DNA of 64,000 bases from Marinomonas ostreistagni (GCF_016461785.1 NZ_JAEMUH010000012.1:108850-172849); one strand, 5' to 3'; counted from the first letter of the stretch, positions 25,474-34,285 are shown. Numbers and translations: made by a program. Notes: generated from the sequence alone by a model not told the origin.

Positions 25474-26433
25474 ATGATTCGTCGCGTTCGCTACACACTG
25501 CTACACACTTATGTTTTTGCCAAAATGCTGATGCCACACTGGCCGTGGTTGATCGGTCTGCCATTGAGTATGGCGTTTATCGTCTTTTTGAATAAAACCG
25601 CTGGTACGACTATCCCATATGCTGATTGGGTTTGGATGGACATTATTGGCGAAGGCGGTTTAGCGCTGTTTATGGTGACATGGATGCTGATTGTACTGGC
25701 GACCCGTGAGCCGGGCTTTATCACCAATTGGATGGCATTTGGTTTCTTGTGTCTGTGTGCTTCCAGCTTCCAAGACATGCTGGATGAAGTTTATGTGCTG
25801 CCAGACACCGTCTCTTGGGATAAATGGATCGAGTCGGCACCAGTAGGTTTAGTCTCTTTGGTAATCGGATTGATCCTTTGGTATCGCGAGCAGCGCCAGC
25901 TTAAGAAGTATTTGAATAATCGGTCTGGAGCGCTACAAAACGACTTGGCACTGCATGAAGACAGCTTTTTGCCACAATGGTCGGCGCTAGCCAAAGCTGT
26001 ACAAGGCGCTCCTGCGCATCAGCCTACCTTGGTTGTGTTGCGTGTTGCCCCCGAAGTACGTAGCCAACTGCCATTATCGCTGCAAGATCAAAGCAAATTA
26101 CGCTTTTTAATCGCAGAAATGCTGCTTTGGAACAGTCCTGATGCCAGCCAAGTCTTTCAACTGACGGGGGAAGGTTACGCCCTGTTATCGGCATCCCCGG
26201 TTTCTCAAGAACAGATCAATGATGTGGTATTACTGCTGCGCTCCATGCGTTTTCGTGGCAAAGGCCACAAACAGGCAACATTGTTAGAGGTGAAATCGCG
26301 TACTTTGATATTTGAAAATGCCTTGTCCGATTCAGAGCTACGCAGCAAAGTACAAGAGGTACAAACCGACCTCGCCATGACCTGCGATGGCATTCAGAAT
26401 AGCCAGTCGATTGCCAATGTTCATGTGGTGTAA
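25474..26433 (+). CDS. Membrane protein of unknown function, PhoB-regulated
   Basis: A 319-residue protein. Four hydrophobic segments lie in residues about 22-140 (WPWLIGLPLSMAFIVFL, GGLALFMVTWMLIVLA, WMAFGFLCLCASSF and VGLVSLVIGLILW). A cytoplasmic part from 145 on follows, beginning with a short helix (YREQRQLKKYL); its pattern of strands and helices (PTLVVLRVAP, LRFLIAEMLL, FQLTGEGYALLSAS) resembles a degenerate GGDEF or Cache-linked output domain without GGDEF residues. GAGGAG precedes the ATG. The AraC gene begins two bases after its stop codon, so the pair probably acts together as a membrane sensor and regulator. Confidence 0.65.
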   Translation: MIRRVRYTLLHTYVFAKMLMPHWPWLIGLPLSMAFIVFLNKTAGTTIPYADWVWMDIIGEGGLALFMVTWMLIVLATREPGFITNWMAFGFLCLCASSFQDMLDEVYVLPDTVSWDKWIESAPVGLVSLVIGLILWYREQRQLKKYLNNRSGALQNDLALHEDSFLPQWSALAKAVQGAPAHQPTLVVLRVAPEVRSQLPLSLQDQSKLRFLIAEMLLWNSPDASQVFQLTGEGYALLSASPVSQEQINDVVLLLRSMRFRGKGHKQATLLEVKSRTLIFENALSDSELRSKVQEVQTDLAMTCDGIQNSQSIANVHVV

Positions 26434-26435
26434 CG

Positions 26436-27431
26436 ATGGCCAAATCTTGGTGTGAATCCCATGAGGCGACCACCGCCCTGCAAGCAGGTGTCCTGCAAAT
26501 GGGCGATGTGGCGCTTCAGCGCGCGATACCGATGGACGTGTTGCTGAATAAAACCAAACTGTTCGCCACGGATCTACAAAATCCGAGTACGCTATTATCA
26601 GCGAAACAGCTGGCGCAGTTGTTTCGTAACGCCAGCTTTCTATTATCCCGCCCAGACTTACCCTTGGTCATCGGCCAGCAGCTGTTGCCCATCAGCCTGC
26701 AACACTTTGGTTTAGGGGTGATGCATGCTGCAAACGTGGCGCAGGCGCTGGACTATCTACTGAAAGCACAAAGCCTTTGGTCGCCTCTATTGCATATGAC
26801 TTCACTCAAACACGAAGGCTATTTATCCCTGTATTGGAGCGATGCGGGCGCTCATCTTGACCCAGAGGAATTCACCTTAGCGGTACTGATGGAAATGGAA
26901 GCCCTACGCTCTATATTGCTCTGGTTAGGCGTTGATCTGCATGCATCTGAGTGGGTATTTGAGTTGAAAAGCCTACCTACCAATACCCTTTCTGAATGCC
27001 AAAGCCGATGGGCTGCTAGTCCTATAAAGACAGATTGTGAGCGCTTTGTACTGACCTTACCTAACTCATTACTGCACGAACCGCTGAAACAAGCATCGAG
27101 CAGCCTTTTTCACGTCAGTGAACAGCAAGTCGCCCAACTCCCGCTGAGCTTTTTAGGCTTTATACAGCAACGCTTACTGCAAGAGATACGCGAGATGCCA
27201 TCGTTAGAAACCTTGGCAGAAGAAATGGCCATCAGCCCCGCGACGCTTAAGCGTAAACTCAAAGCCCACGGCACCAGCTATCAAAAACAAATGGACCAAG
27301 CGCGCAGCTTAATGAGCTACTACTACAGCCATAAACTCGGCTACTCCACCGAAAGAGTTGCCGAATGCCTCAACTTCTACGACACCAGCAACTTCCGCCG
27401 CGCCATGAAACGCTGGATCTTAGCCTCCTAA
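26436..27431 (+). CDS. AraC family transcriptional regulator
   Basis: A 331-residue regulator of the OruR/ArgR-like AraC group. The N-terminal part (about 20-220) is the Arabinose_bd_2-type domain (QHFGLGVMHAANVAQALDYL). The C-terminal HTH starts at about 245 (PSLETLAEEMAISPATLKRK) with the second helix-turn-helix YSTERVAECLNFYDTSNFRR. It ends soon after SNFRRAMKRW, without the usual proline-rich tail. It sits in the same transcript as the membrane protein before it and so under the same Pho box. Confidence 0.86.
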   Translation: MAKSWCESHEATTALQAGVLQMGDVALQRAIPMDVLLNKTKLFATDLQNPSTLLSAKQLAQLFRNASFLLSRPDLPLVIGQQLLPISLQHFGLGVMHAANVAQALDYLLKAQSLWSPLLHMTSLKHEGYLSLYWSDAGAHLDPEEFTLAVLMEMEALRSILLWLGVDLHASEWVFELKSLPTNTLSECQSRWAASPIKTDCERFVLTLPNSLLHEPLKQASSSLFHVSEQQVAQLPLSFLGFIQQRLLQEIREMPSLETLAEEMAISPATLKRKLKAHGTSYQKQMDQARSLMSYYYSHKLGYSTERVAECLNFYDTSNFRRAMKRWILAS

Positions 27432-27448
27432 ACCCTAGGCTTCAGCTC

Positions 27449-27849
27449 TTGTAGGACCGCGCTGCGCGCGGGAACAACCTAGCATCCTCAGCGGCAATGC
27501 GCTTAGCCTAATTGCTGCGGGTTGGAGCTTCCATGCAATTCAAATATTTAAAAAGCACGCGAATCAAACGCATAGAATCTCTGTGAAATATCGTTGGGCT
27601 GGCCTTTGTACGACCCGATTCTATCGGGGATAACACACCTTGTAGGACCGCGCTGCGCGCGGGAACAACCTCGCATCCTCCGCGACAATGCGCTTCGCCT
27701 AATTGCCGCGGATTGGAGCTTCCAAGCATTCAATTCGCTTGCGTATCTCTCGGGTCGTCCCTCCCCTCGACCGTCAGCGCGAATCAAACGCGTGGAATCT
27801 CTGTGAAGCATTGTTCTATTGGCCTTTGTACGACCCGATTGTATCGGGG
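27449..27849 (+). repeat. REP-like blocks C1 and C2 in tandem
   Basis: Two full blocks, 27449-27631 and 27640-27849, in direct orientation. C1 has the ATTCAAATATTTAAAAAGCA middle, C2 the CATTCAATTCGCTTGCG middle. Together they mirror the B2/B1 pair at 19551-19954 in reverse order. Confidence 0.87.
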
Positions 27850-28155
27850 AGCAGGTTCGCAGCCTAGGTTAAAATCGCTAAGACTTTGATCTCAGAACAT
27901 TGGCAACGGTATGGGAAATAGCTTAATCTCTAACCAATACTGTCACGGATGACTAGAACACACCTTTCTTTTCCCTTCCTCTGACAGACGCGGTTATCTA
28001 TCAAAATGAGCATGCGTATTTTTACATGCTTAAATACTTGCTCTGCATAATAAATATAATTTAATCAATAGCTTAGATTTTTTGATTGATAACCAAGTAC
28101 AGAATAACGCGCACGCGCGGTTTATTGGATAAACGCGCATGCGCATTAATAATTG
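27850..28155 (+). repeat. Second non-coding repeat, copy C
   Basis: The best-preserved copy, from GAGCAGGTTCGCAGCCTAGG to GCGCATGCGCATTAATAATTG. A promoter-like pair TTGGAT, 17 bp, AATAAT lies at its end. The final G is the left recombination point of the cassette that follows. Confidence 0.85.
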
Positions 28156-28172
28156 TTAGCTGTGAAACGAAA

Positions 28173-28790
28173 ATGAAGAAACCAGATATTGTTATGTACT
28201 GCAATGTGATGGAAGAAATCAAACGCCGCACAAGCGTGATTGACTTTTTTCACAATGGCACTGGCCATGCTTTGTACGAGCCAACAACTTTAGAGTCAAT
28301 TGCATTGCAAGTAAGAAAAATCCTAGAGCTAATCGCAATGGCTTCACTTGTGGCAAATAAAAAAGAATATGAAAAGGTTTATTCCAATTTCGCTAACGCA
28401 TGGAATGCAGAATATTTGCTCAAAGATTTAGAGCGGGTCAACGCCGATTTTTATCCGAAGCCGGTAGTAGAAGCACCCTCCGATGACCCTAAGGTTAAAA
28501 ACCATCTGGTTGATCGAGATGAAGATTATTTAACCAAAAAAGAATTTATCAAGGTGTATAAGAAATGCGGCGCTATCATGCACGCAAGCAATCCCTTGGG
28601 GCGGAAAATTGGATATGAATACTATAAAAAAAGCATTCCGGAATGGAGGCAGAAGATTATTAATCTGCTTAACAACCATCAAATTCGCTTACTGGGACAC
28701 GATGGGTTTTACCTCATCCACATGAAAGAGGATCGAGATGATAAGGTTCATTTTTATGAATTTGCGCTTGCAGGACAAACAGACAGCTAA
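28173..28790 (+). CDS. Hypothetical cassette protein (205 aa)
   Basis: A 205-residue soluble, mostly helical protein, without signal peptide. It contains TTLESIALQVRKILELIAMA near residues 38-57, a charged centre and a C-terminal strand pair (DDKVHFYEFALAG). I do not recognise the family; the first helices resemble HEPN-like or defence-associated unknown proteins only loosely. The start at 28173 lies 17 bases inside the cassette edge, while the upstream-extended frame would cross into the repeat. The stop codon overlaps the first core of the attC site, a hallmark of integron cassettes. Confidence 0.78.
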   Translation: MKKPDIVMYCNVMEEIKRRTSVIDFFHNGTGHALYEPTTLESIALQVRKILELIAMASLVANKKEYEKVYSNFANAWNAEYLLKDLERVNADFYPKPVVEAPSDDPKVKNHLVDRDEDYLTKKEFIKVYKKCGAIMHASNPLGRKIGYEYYKKSIPEWRQKIINLLNNHQIRLLGHDGFYLIHMKEDRDDKVHFYEFALAGQTDS

Positions 28791-28878
28791 CAAGGCAAAT
28801 TCACTCGGACAGCCAAAAGCTGCGTCGCTCGTTCCTCGCTATGCAACTTTTGTCTGCCGGTGATTTGCGGCGTTAGGA
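28785..28878 (+). other. Integron attC recombination site
   Basis: A 94-bp imperfect palindrome from AGCTAACAAGGC to GGCGTTAGGA. The outer cores are AGCTAAC and GTTAGGA. The inner arms pair over GCAAATTCAC..CAAAAG against CTTTTGTCTG..GTGATTTGC with unpaired bases, as expected for folded attC recombination substrates. The first core is the exact complement of GTTAGCT at 28155-28161, the left edge of the same cassette, so the excised circle would have matching cores. Confidence 0.88.
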
Positions 28879-28900
28879 ACTCCCCCCCCCAAAAAAAAAC

Positions 28901-28923
28901 AAAGCCTGCGCGAGGCAGGCTTT
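28901..28923 (-). terminator. Rho-independent terminator of the AGCS gene
   Basis: A 9-bp stem AAAGCCTGC and complement, with a long T-run on the minus strand (28891-28899). It is followed by nine consecutive C residues (28882-28890, plus strand). Confidence 0.88.
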
Positions 28924-28960
28924 ATCAGCAGATCCAACTCTCAACAGACCTTAAACACGA

Positions 28961-30370
28961 TCAATCCTGTTTAGGTTTTTCGTCCCAAACACTTAGGTCG
29001 ATGTCTTTCTGTACTTCAGGGTAGTCGTCTGAGTTAAAGATCGGTGTACGAGTCTTGTTCTGAGCGAAGTAGTCTTTGGTCAGTTTCACGACCAAACCAG
29101 ACAGCAATACGATGGCGATTAAGTTGATGGTTGCCATAAGGCCCATCGCTGCGTCTGCCGCGTTGAAGACCATTGCTACGCTTTCGTACGCGCCCCAAGG
29201 GATCATCGCTAGCGCTAGGACACGCAAGATGAAGATACCTGGTTTGCTCGCCCATTTCAGGTACGTCAGTGCGTTTTCCGCGTAGCTGTAGTTACCGATG
29301 ATCGAGGTGAAGGCGAAGAAGAAGATCGCGATGGCGACAAAGTAATGACCAAAGCTGCCGACGTGGTGCGACATCGCGGTTTGCGTCAAGACGATGCCTG
29401 ACTCACCGTTGCCAAGTACACCGGATAGCAAGATCATCAAGGCAGTTGCGGTACAGATAAGCAATGTATCGATGAACACACCGAGTGATTGCACCATGCC
29501 CTGAGAAGCTGGGTGGTGTGGGTTAGGTGTTGCGACAGCGGCGATGTTTGGTGCAGAACCCATACCGGCTTCGTTAGAGAATAGACCGCGTTTAACACCG
29601 TTTAGCAACGCTCCGGCGATACCGCCAGCGGCTTGTTCAATACCAAAGGCACTTTTGAAGATCAGCGCAAACATGGCGGGTACTTGCTCGAAGTTCACCG
29701 CGATGATGTACAGCGCCAACGCTAAGTAAGCAATCGCCATAAAAGGCACGACGATCTCAGCGAAGCGTGCGATTTTCTTGATGCCGCCAAAGATAACAAT
29801 CGCGGCCAACACCATAATCACCAGACCTGTCGTCAATTTAGGCACACCAAATGCGCCTTCCATTGCTCCGGCGATCGAGTTGGCTTGTACCGCATTGAAC
29901 ACTAGACCGAAGGCAAGGATCAGCGCTAAGGAGAAGATGGCACCCGCCCATGGTGCTTTCAAGCCTTTGCTGATGTAGAACGCCGGACCACCGCGTAGCT
30001 GGCCGTGTTGGTCACGCACTTTGTAAAGCTGTGCCAAGGTGCTTTCTGCGTAAGCGGTTGCCATACCGATCAAAGCAACGACCCACATCCAGAAAATAGC
30101 ACCTGCGCCGCCCAATGCTAACGCAACGGCGACACCTGCCATGTTACCCGTGCCGACACGGGACGCTAGGCTGGTACATAAGGCTTGGAAGGGGGATATG
30201 CCGCCACGGTCGCTTTGTGGGGCTTTGAATACGGTGCGGATAAATTCAGGAAAGTGGCGGATTTGGATAAACCCTAAACGCAGGGTGAAATACACACCAA
30301 CGGCCAACAGACCATAAATCAGAATATAGCCCCAAAACAGCGTATTGAGGGAATCAATTAAAGTGGCCAT
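28961..30370 (-). CDS. Alanine/glycine:cation symporter (AGCS family)
   Basis: A 469-residue membrane protein with about ten hydrophobic segments and the family motifs GGISPFQALCTSLASRVGTGNMAGVA, GGPAFYI and RGLFSNEAGMGSAPNIAA (given here only in part as family landmarks). AGCS proteins import alanine, glycine or glutamine with sodium. The gene is single, with its own terminator, and adjoins the end of cassette island C. Confidence 0.93.
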   Translation of the reverse strand: MATLIDSLNTLFWGYILIYGLLAVGVYFTLRLGFIQIRHFPEFIRTVFKAPQSDRGGISPFQALCTSLASRVGTGNMAGVAVALALGGAGAIFWMWVVALIGMATAYAESTLAQLYKVRDQHGQLRGGPAFYISKGLKAPWAGAIFSLALILAFGLVFNAVQANSIAGAMEGAFGVPKLTTGLVIMVLAAIVIFGGIKKIARFAEIVVPFMAIAYLALALYIIAVNFEQVPAMFALIFKSAFGIEQAAGGIAGALLNGVKRGLFSNEAGMGSAPNIAAVATPNPHHPASQGMVQSLGVFIDTLLICTATALMILLSGVLGNGESGIVLTQTAMSHHVGSFGHYFVAIAIFFFAFTSIIGNYSYAENALTYLKWASKPGIFILRVLALAMIPWGAYESVAMVFNAADAAMGLMATINLIAIVLLSGLVVKLTKDYFAQNKTRTPIFNSDDYPEVQKDIDLSVWDEKPKQD

Positions 30371-30557
30371 ACGGCACTCCCATTATGTTGTGATTATTTG
30401 TGAGGGGGGTAAGGGCTCGGGTAGAGCCCCCAGAAGAGGCGCATTTTTGATGCGTCTCCTCTAAAAAGGGAGCAAGACTAGCGGTTTGGTTAAATTTGGC
30501 AAGGCGAAATGGGTAATAAATGCGCACTAATGGTGCATCTTAATAGAAAAAGATCAT

Positions 30558-32297
30558 TTATGGTGCGTTTTTTGATCTAAGTATTTTCAAGCCAAACTGG
30601 GTAATTTCACCTGATTTCACTTCACGAACAGTCAGCTCTATTTCACCGAAACGACAGCGGTCCCCCACGACGACTCGGCCATGGAACTTGTCGATAAAGA
30701 CGTCACGAACGCTACAGTCTAGGTAGGCATCGTCTACGGTAAAGAAATACAAGTACGCCAAATCACGCATTTTGGCGTCGCTATTGACCACAAAGTCCCC
30801 ATAGAACTCACTCATCGAACTGCGTTGCTGATGCTGACTAGGTGTGAAGTATTTGTTTAACTCGGCGTCGCTTTCTACTTGGGAGAAAAAGGCCGCTTTA
30901 TCCGTGGCGCGAAGTGATTCATCAATGTCTGTTAGCAGTTGCCCACCGCGCATCACGCCCATCGGGCGTGAGAAGGTCGTCGACGGCAAGGACTTCGCGG
31001 AGCAATCAATAAACTCATTACCCTCTGGTACTTCATAAATCAGGATGTGACGGTTGTGGAAGTCGTCAAAGTTAATACTAAAGGCATTCGGCGTGGCTTC
31101 TTTATCGGGCAGTTCCACTTTGAGCCAACGAGCCATGGCCGGGATACTCCATCCTTGGAGCACGAGGGACATAATCACCACGACAAACACAAGGTTGAAG
31201 TAAATCGGTACCTGCTCCACACCGGAAAGAGATGGATACATGGCCAAGATAATCGGTACCGCTCCCCTGAGACCACACCAGCTGATAAAGGCTTGTTCTC
31301 GCCAAGGAAAGTGGAACGGCAACAGCGACAAGATCACAGCAATCGGACGGGCAACGAAAATTAGCACCGCACCAATGGCCAGCGCTGGCAGGATCACCGG
31401 CCAAATTTGGCTCGGTGTGACCAACAAGCCCAGCATTAAGAACATGCCGATTTGGCTCAGCCAAGCCATACCATCATGAAAGCGGTGAATATCACGCTTG
31501 TAAGGCATGTTGTGGGCATTACCCAAGGTAACGCCAACGATGTAGATGGCGAGGAAACCACTGCCGCCCCAGACGTTGGTGATGCCGAAAATACTCAAAC
31601 CAGCACTGGTGACCAAAAGAGGATACAAGGAGCTAGCAAGCTGTAGTTTAGGTAACAGCTTCTTCAATAGGTAGCCGCCCGCGACGCCCATTGCTAGCCC
31701 AAGACCCATTTGTTGGATCAATTCGGTTAATAAAGACCAGCCTATCCCCCCTTCTGGTTGGCCGATCAGTTGCACCATGGTGATGGTCAAGAAAATCGCC
31801 ATTGGGTCGTTGGCACCGGATTCGACTTCCAGTGTGGCGCCGGTTCGCTCTTTGATACGCAGCCCTGCATTACGAATCAAGCCAAACACGGCTGCGGCGT
31901 CCGTCGAACCAATGATGGCACCCAGAAGCAGGCTCTCTTGCCACGATAAATCCAGCCACCAATACACTGCGCCCGCAGTGATCCCCGCGGTCACCAGTAC
32001 ACCTAATGTGGCCAGTAAGAAGGCGGGCCGTAAACTGATGGCAAAGGACTCTTTTCGTGTTCCTAAACCACCATCTAGCAATATGGTCGCCAGGGCTAAG
32101 TTGCCGAATAAAAACGCCAGCCCGGCGTTATCAAATTGAATACCGCCAATACCGTCTTCACCAGCGAGCATCCCGACTAATAGAAATACCAAAAGCAAAG
32201 GCGTACCAAGGCGGCTAGAAAAAACACTGGCAAGGATACTCAGTAATGCGAGTAATCCAGCAAGGAAAATATATTGGCTTGAGATTTCTATCGTCAT
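30558..32297 (-). CDS. nhaP2: Potassium/proton antiporter NhaP2 (CvrA)
   Basis: A 579-residue CPA1-type antiporter, the length of E. coli CvrA. Residues about 1-395 form the membrane domain with DAAAVFGLIRNAGLRIKE and the ion-site GANDPMAIFLT. The cytoplasmic part has an RCK_C-like segment (about 400-490) and a CorC/HlyC-like C-terminal domain (about 500-575, SDAKMRDLAYLYFF, VRDVFIDKFHGRVVVGDR). It exports potassium (and sodium in some species) in exchange for protons. A possible leader structure with alternative hairpins lies 148-210 bases upstream. Confidence 0.92.
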   Translation of the reverse strand: MTIEISSQYIFLAGLLALLSILASVFSSRLGTPLLLVFLLVGMLAGEDGIGGIQFDNAGLAFLFGNLALATILLDGGLGTRKESFAISLRPAFLLATLGVLVTAGITAGAVYWWLDLSWQESLLLGAIIGSTDAAAVFGLIRNAGLRIKERTGATLEVESGANDPMAIFLTITMVQLIGQPEGGIGWSLLTELIQQMGLGLAMGVAGGYLLKKLLPKLQLASSLYPLLVTSAGLSIFGITNVWGGSGFLAIYIVGVTLGNAHNMPYKRDIHRFHDGMAWLSQIGMFLMLGLLVTPSQIWPVILPALAIGAVLIFVARPIAVILSLLPFHFPWREQAFISWCGLRGAVPIILAMYPSLSGVEQVPIYFNLVFVVVIMSLVLQGWSIPAMARWLKVELPDKEATPNAFSINFDDFHNRHILIYEVPEGNEFIDCSAKSLPSTTFSRPMGVMRGGQLLTDIDESLRATDKAAFFSQVESDAELNKYFTPSQHQQRSSMSEFYGDFVVNSDAKMRDLAYLYFFTVDDAYLDCSVRDVFIDKFHGRVVVGDRCRFGEIELTVREVKSGEITQFGLKILRSKNAP

Positions 32298-32444
32298 AAG
32301 GCGATCTACATGAGAGGTGGCTGATCAGGTGCTTCAATATTCCAGTGTATGAAATGCCATCTGAGCGAGCTACAGCAAGGCCTAGGCTTCTGCTGGATTT
32401 CCGCAATTGTAAATCGATGATCGTTAGATAGGGGTTTAAGGGGT

Positions 32445-32507
32445 TGGCATGCTCCCCTTGTCGGGGAGGACATTATCTCATTAGATCACTGTAAGGGGAG
32501 CGTGCCA
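32445..32507. promoter_or_regulatory. Alternative hairpin leader or terminator
   Basis: A long stem pairs TGGCATGCTCCCCTT (32445-32459) with AAGGGGAGCGTGCCA (32493-32507), one GU pair, 33-base spacer. A competing short hairpin CTCCCC-TTGTC-GGGGAG (32452-32468) uses the same left arm. The pair lies between the flavin-binding protein gene stop and the nhaP2 start, both on the minus strand. It could be a terminator without T-run or a regulatory leader. Confidence 0.45.
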
Positions 32508-32516
32508 TCCAAGGGG

Positions 32517-33164
32517 CTATTTTGCGTTTGGTGCGGTGGGCAACGGGTATTCTTTGTTTTGATCGGCGTTTTGCTGCGGTGCTTGCCATTGCTTTTCTAA
32601 TGGTAAGACACCTGCCCAAACCGGCCAATCAAAGTCTTCGTCGTCATCAATTGCGCCCTCTGCGCGCATTTTGACACTGGCTTCTTCGATCTTGATGCGT
32701 ACCAAGCCAGTGGCTTTCACTTCAATGTCTTTTACAGGACGCAAACTGTCCCAACGCCCCGGCGAGACCTTATCGAGAAACAGTTTAAAGTGATGCACTT
32801 TGACATCGTAATCTTCAATCGGCTCCGGTACACCAAACAGGGTTACCGAACGGTAGTTAACCGAGTGGTGAAAGGCCGAGCGTGCTAACACCAGACCGTC
32901 TAGCTCACAGATATTGATACAAACCTTTTGCCCTTCTTTGACCGCGCCGTGGGTATTACGGGCTTTGCTATGGGCATGCCAGTACAAGTATTCCCCTTCT
33001 CGCCAGTGACAAGTAGGTGTGACAAAGACTTGGCCATTTGCTTGCTGACCAATGTGACACATTAAGGTGTCATCAATGATTTTATAAACGCTGGCTTGAT
33101 CGTATTGGGCGCGGCCTGCCCCACGTTTTACGGTACTGGTTGGTGTTTGCAATGAATCTGACAT
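32517..33164 (-). CDS. Pyridoxamine 5'-phosphate oxidase family flavin-binding protein
   Basis: A 215-residue protein of the PNPOx-like split-barrel group that binds FMN, F420 or haem. Characteristic stretches are IIDDTLMCHIGQQANGQVFV, YLYWHAHSKARNTH and VCINICELDGLVLARSAFHH. It is a group often annotated as FMN-binding or nitroimidazole-resistance-like. The start at 33164 is fixed by AGGAAG six bases before the ATG; the frame could open six codons earlier. Single gene. Confidence 0.83.
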   Translation of the reverse strand: MSDSLQTPTSTVKRGAGRAQYDQASVYKIIDDTLMCHIGQQANGQVFVTPTCHWREGEYLYWHAHSKARNTHGAVKEGQKVCINICELDGLVLARSAFHHSVNYRSVTLFGVPEPIEDYDVKVHHFKLFLDKVSPGRWDSLRPVKDIEVKATGLVRIKIEEASVKMRAEGAIDDDEDFDWPVWAGVLPLEKQWQAPQQNADQNKEYPLPTAPNAK

Positions 33165-33284
33165 CTGGCTTCCTAACTTCAAAGGTCATCATGGATGAAT
33201 TTAGATTACGCTCATTTGGTGTTGTCAAAAATAGCCAGATTTGTATTTTTATTGCAGTCCAGATTAGGGTGGAGATATAAAAAA

Positions 33285-33314
33285 ACGCCTACTCACACGG
33301 GTGCAAGCAGACGT
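33285..33314 (-). terminator. Rho-independent terminator of choX
   Basis: On the minus strand a 13-bp stem (four GU pairs) ACGTCTGCTTGCA / TGTGAGTAGGCGT with a CCCG loop is followed by seven T residues, about 30 bases after the choX stop codon. Confidence 0.82.
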
Positions 33315-33343
33315 CCACAGGAACGGTTATGAAACGTTAAAGC

Positions 33344-34285
33344 TTAAAGGCCTAGGGAGTTTTTGACGGCACTTAACCCCGATTGACCTGATGTTGTTGT
33401 GACGCCATCCAACCACTTATCAAGCACGGCAGGGTTTTTCTTCAACCAGGTGCTAGCAGCTTCGTTGGCAGACATGCCTTCATCCGTCATAGAGATAACG
33501 GTGTTTTCCATATCCAATGAAAACTCCATATTTTGCAGCAACTTACCGACATTGCCGCATTCTTGGCTGTAGCCTTTACGTGTAACGGTGTGAATCGTTG
33601 CTCCACCGTAGTTAGGACCAAAGTAATCATCGCCACCGGATAGGTATTGCAGATCAAAGTTTACGTTCATTGGGTGTGGCTCCCACGCAAGGAAGACGAT
33701 GAACTTATCGCGCTTCACCGCACGGGCGACCTGAGCCAGCATGGCTTGCTCACCAGACTCCACCACACGCCATTCGCCTAGACCAAAATCGTCTTTCTCG
33801 ATCATGCCCATTAGGTTTTGGTTGGCTGGAGAGCCTGCGCCGATGCCGTAAATACGTTCACCAAACTCTTTGCTGTGTTTTGCCAAGTCAGCAAAGTCCT
33901 TAACGCCTTGGTCGGCAACATATTTTGGAACCGCTAGAGTGAACTTCACCCCAGTTAGATTGGTACGAACAACATCTAAGTCGCTTTTATACTTATCAAT
34001 AAAAGCTGTTTGTGCAGGCATCCAGTTGCCTAGGAATACATCGATTTCACCGTTTTTGATGCTTTCAAAACCAATGGGAACCGCAAGCAATTTAATATCC
34101 GTTTTATAGCCCAGCGCTTCTAGAACTGTGGTAGCTAAACCGTTGGTGGCACCTATGTCCGTCCAACCTGGGTCGGTCATGGTGACGGTTTGGCATTGCT
34201 CTGGAACGGCAGCTAACGCTCCGCTGGAAATGGCGGCGGTGGCAAGAGCTGTGAAAAACGTTTTCTGTAAGCGCGAATTTTTCAT
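33344..34285 (-). CDS. choX: Choline ABC transporter substrate-binding protein
   Basis: A 313-residue periplasmic protein with a signal peptide (residues 1-25, ending SGALA) and the ChoX/OpuAC fold. Aromatic cage and ligand loops are visible in MTDPGWTDIGATNGL, DVFLGNWMPAQTAF and FLAWEPHPMN. It binds choline or acetylcholine for uptake. It lies about 110 bases after the choline-sulfatase gene on the same strand, which supports co-transcription and a role in taking up choline. The ChoW and ChoV genes are not in this window. Confidence 0.9.
   Translation of the reverse strand: MKNSRLQKTFFTALATAAISSGALAAVPEQCQTVTMTDPGWTDIGATNGLATTVLEALGYKTDIKLLAVPIGFESIKNGEIDVFLGNWMPAQTAFIDKYKSDLDVVRTNLTGVKFTLAVPKYVADQGVKDFADLAKHSKEFGERIYGIGAGSPANQNLMGMIEKDDFGLGEWRVVESGEQAMLAQVARAVKRDKFIVFLAWEPHPMNVNFDLQYLSGGDDYFGPNYGGATIHTVTRKGYSQECGNVGKLLQNMEFSLDMENTVISMTDEGMSANEAASTWLKKNPAVLDKWLDGVTTTSGQSGLSAVKNSLGL

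Noticed and set aside
30434..30462. Hairpin between the AGCS and nhaP2 genes as a terminator
   Set aside because: The stem (GAGGCGCAT with ATGCGTCTC) has a mismatch and no T-run on the minus strand, so termination cannot be claimed.
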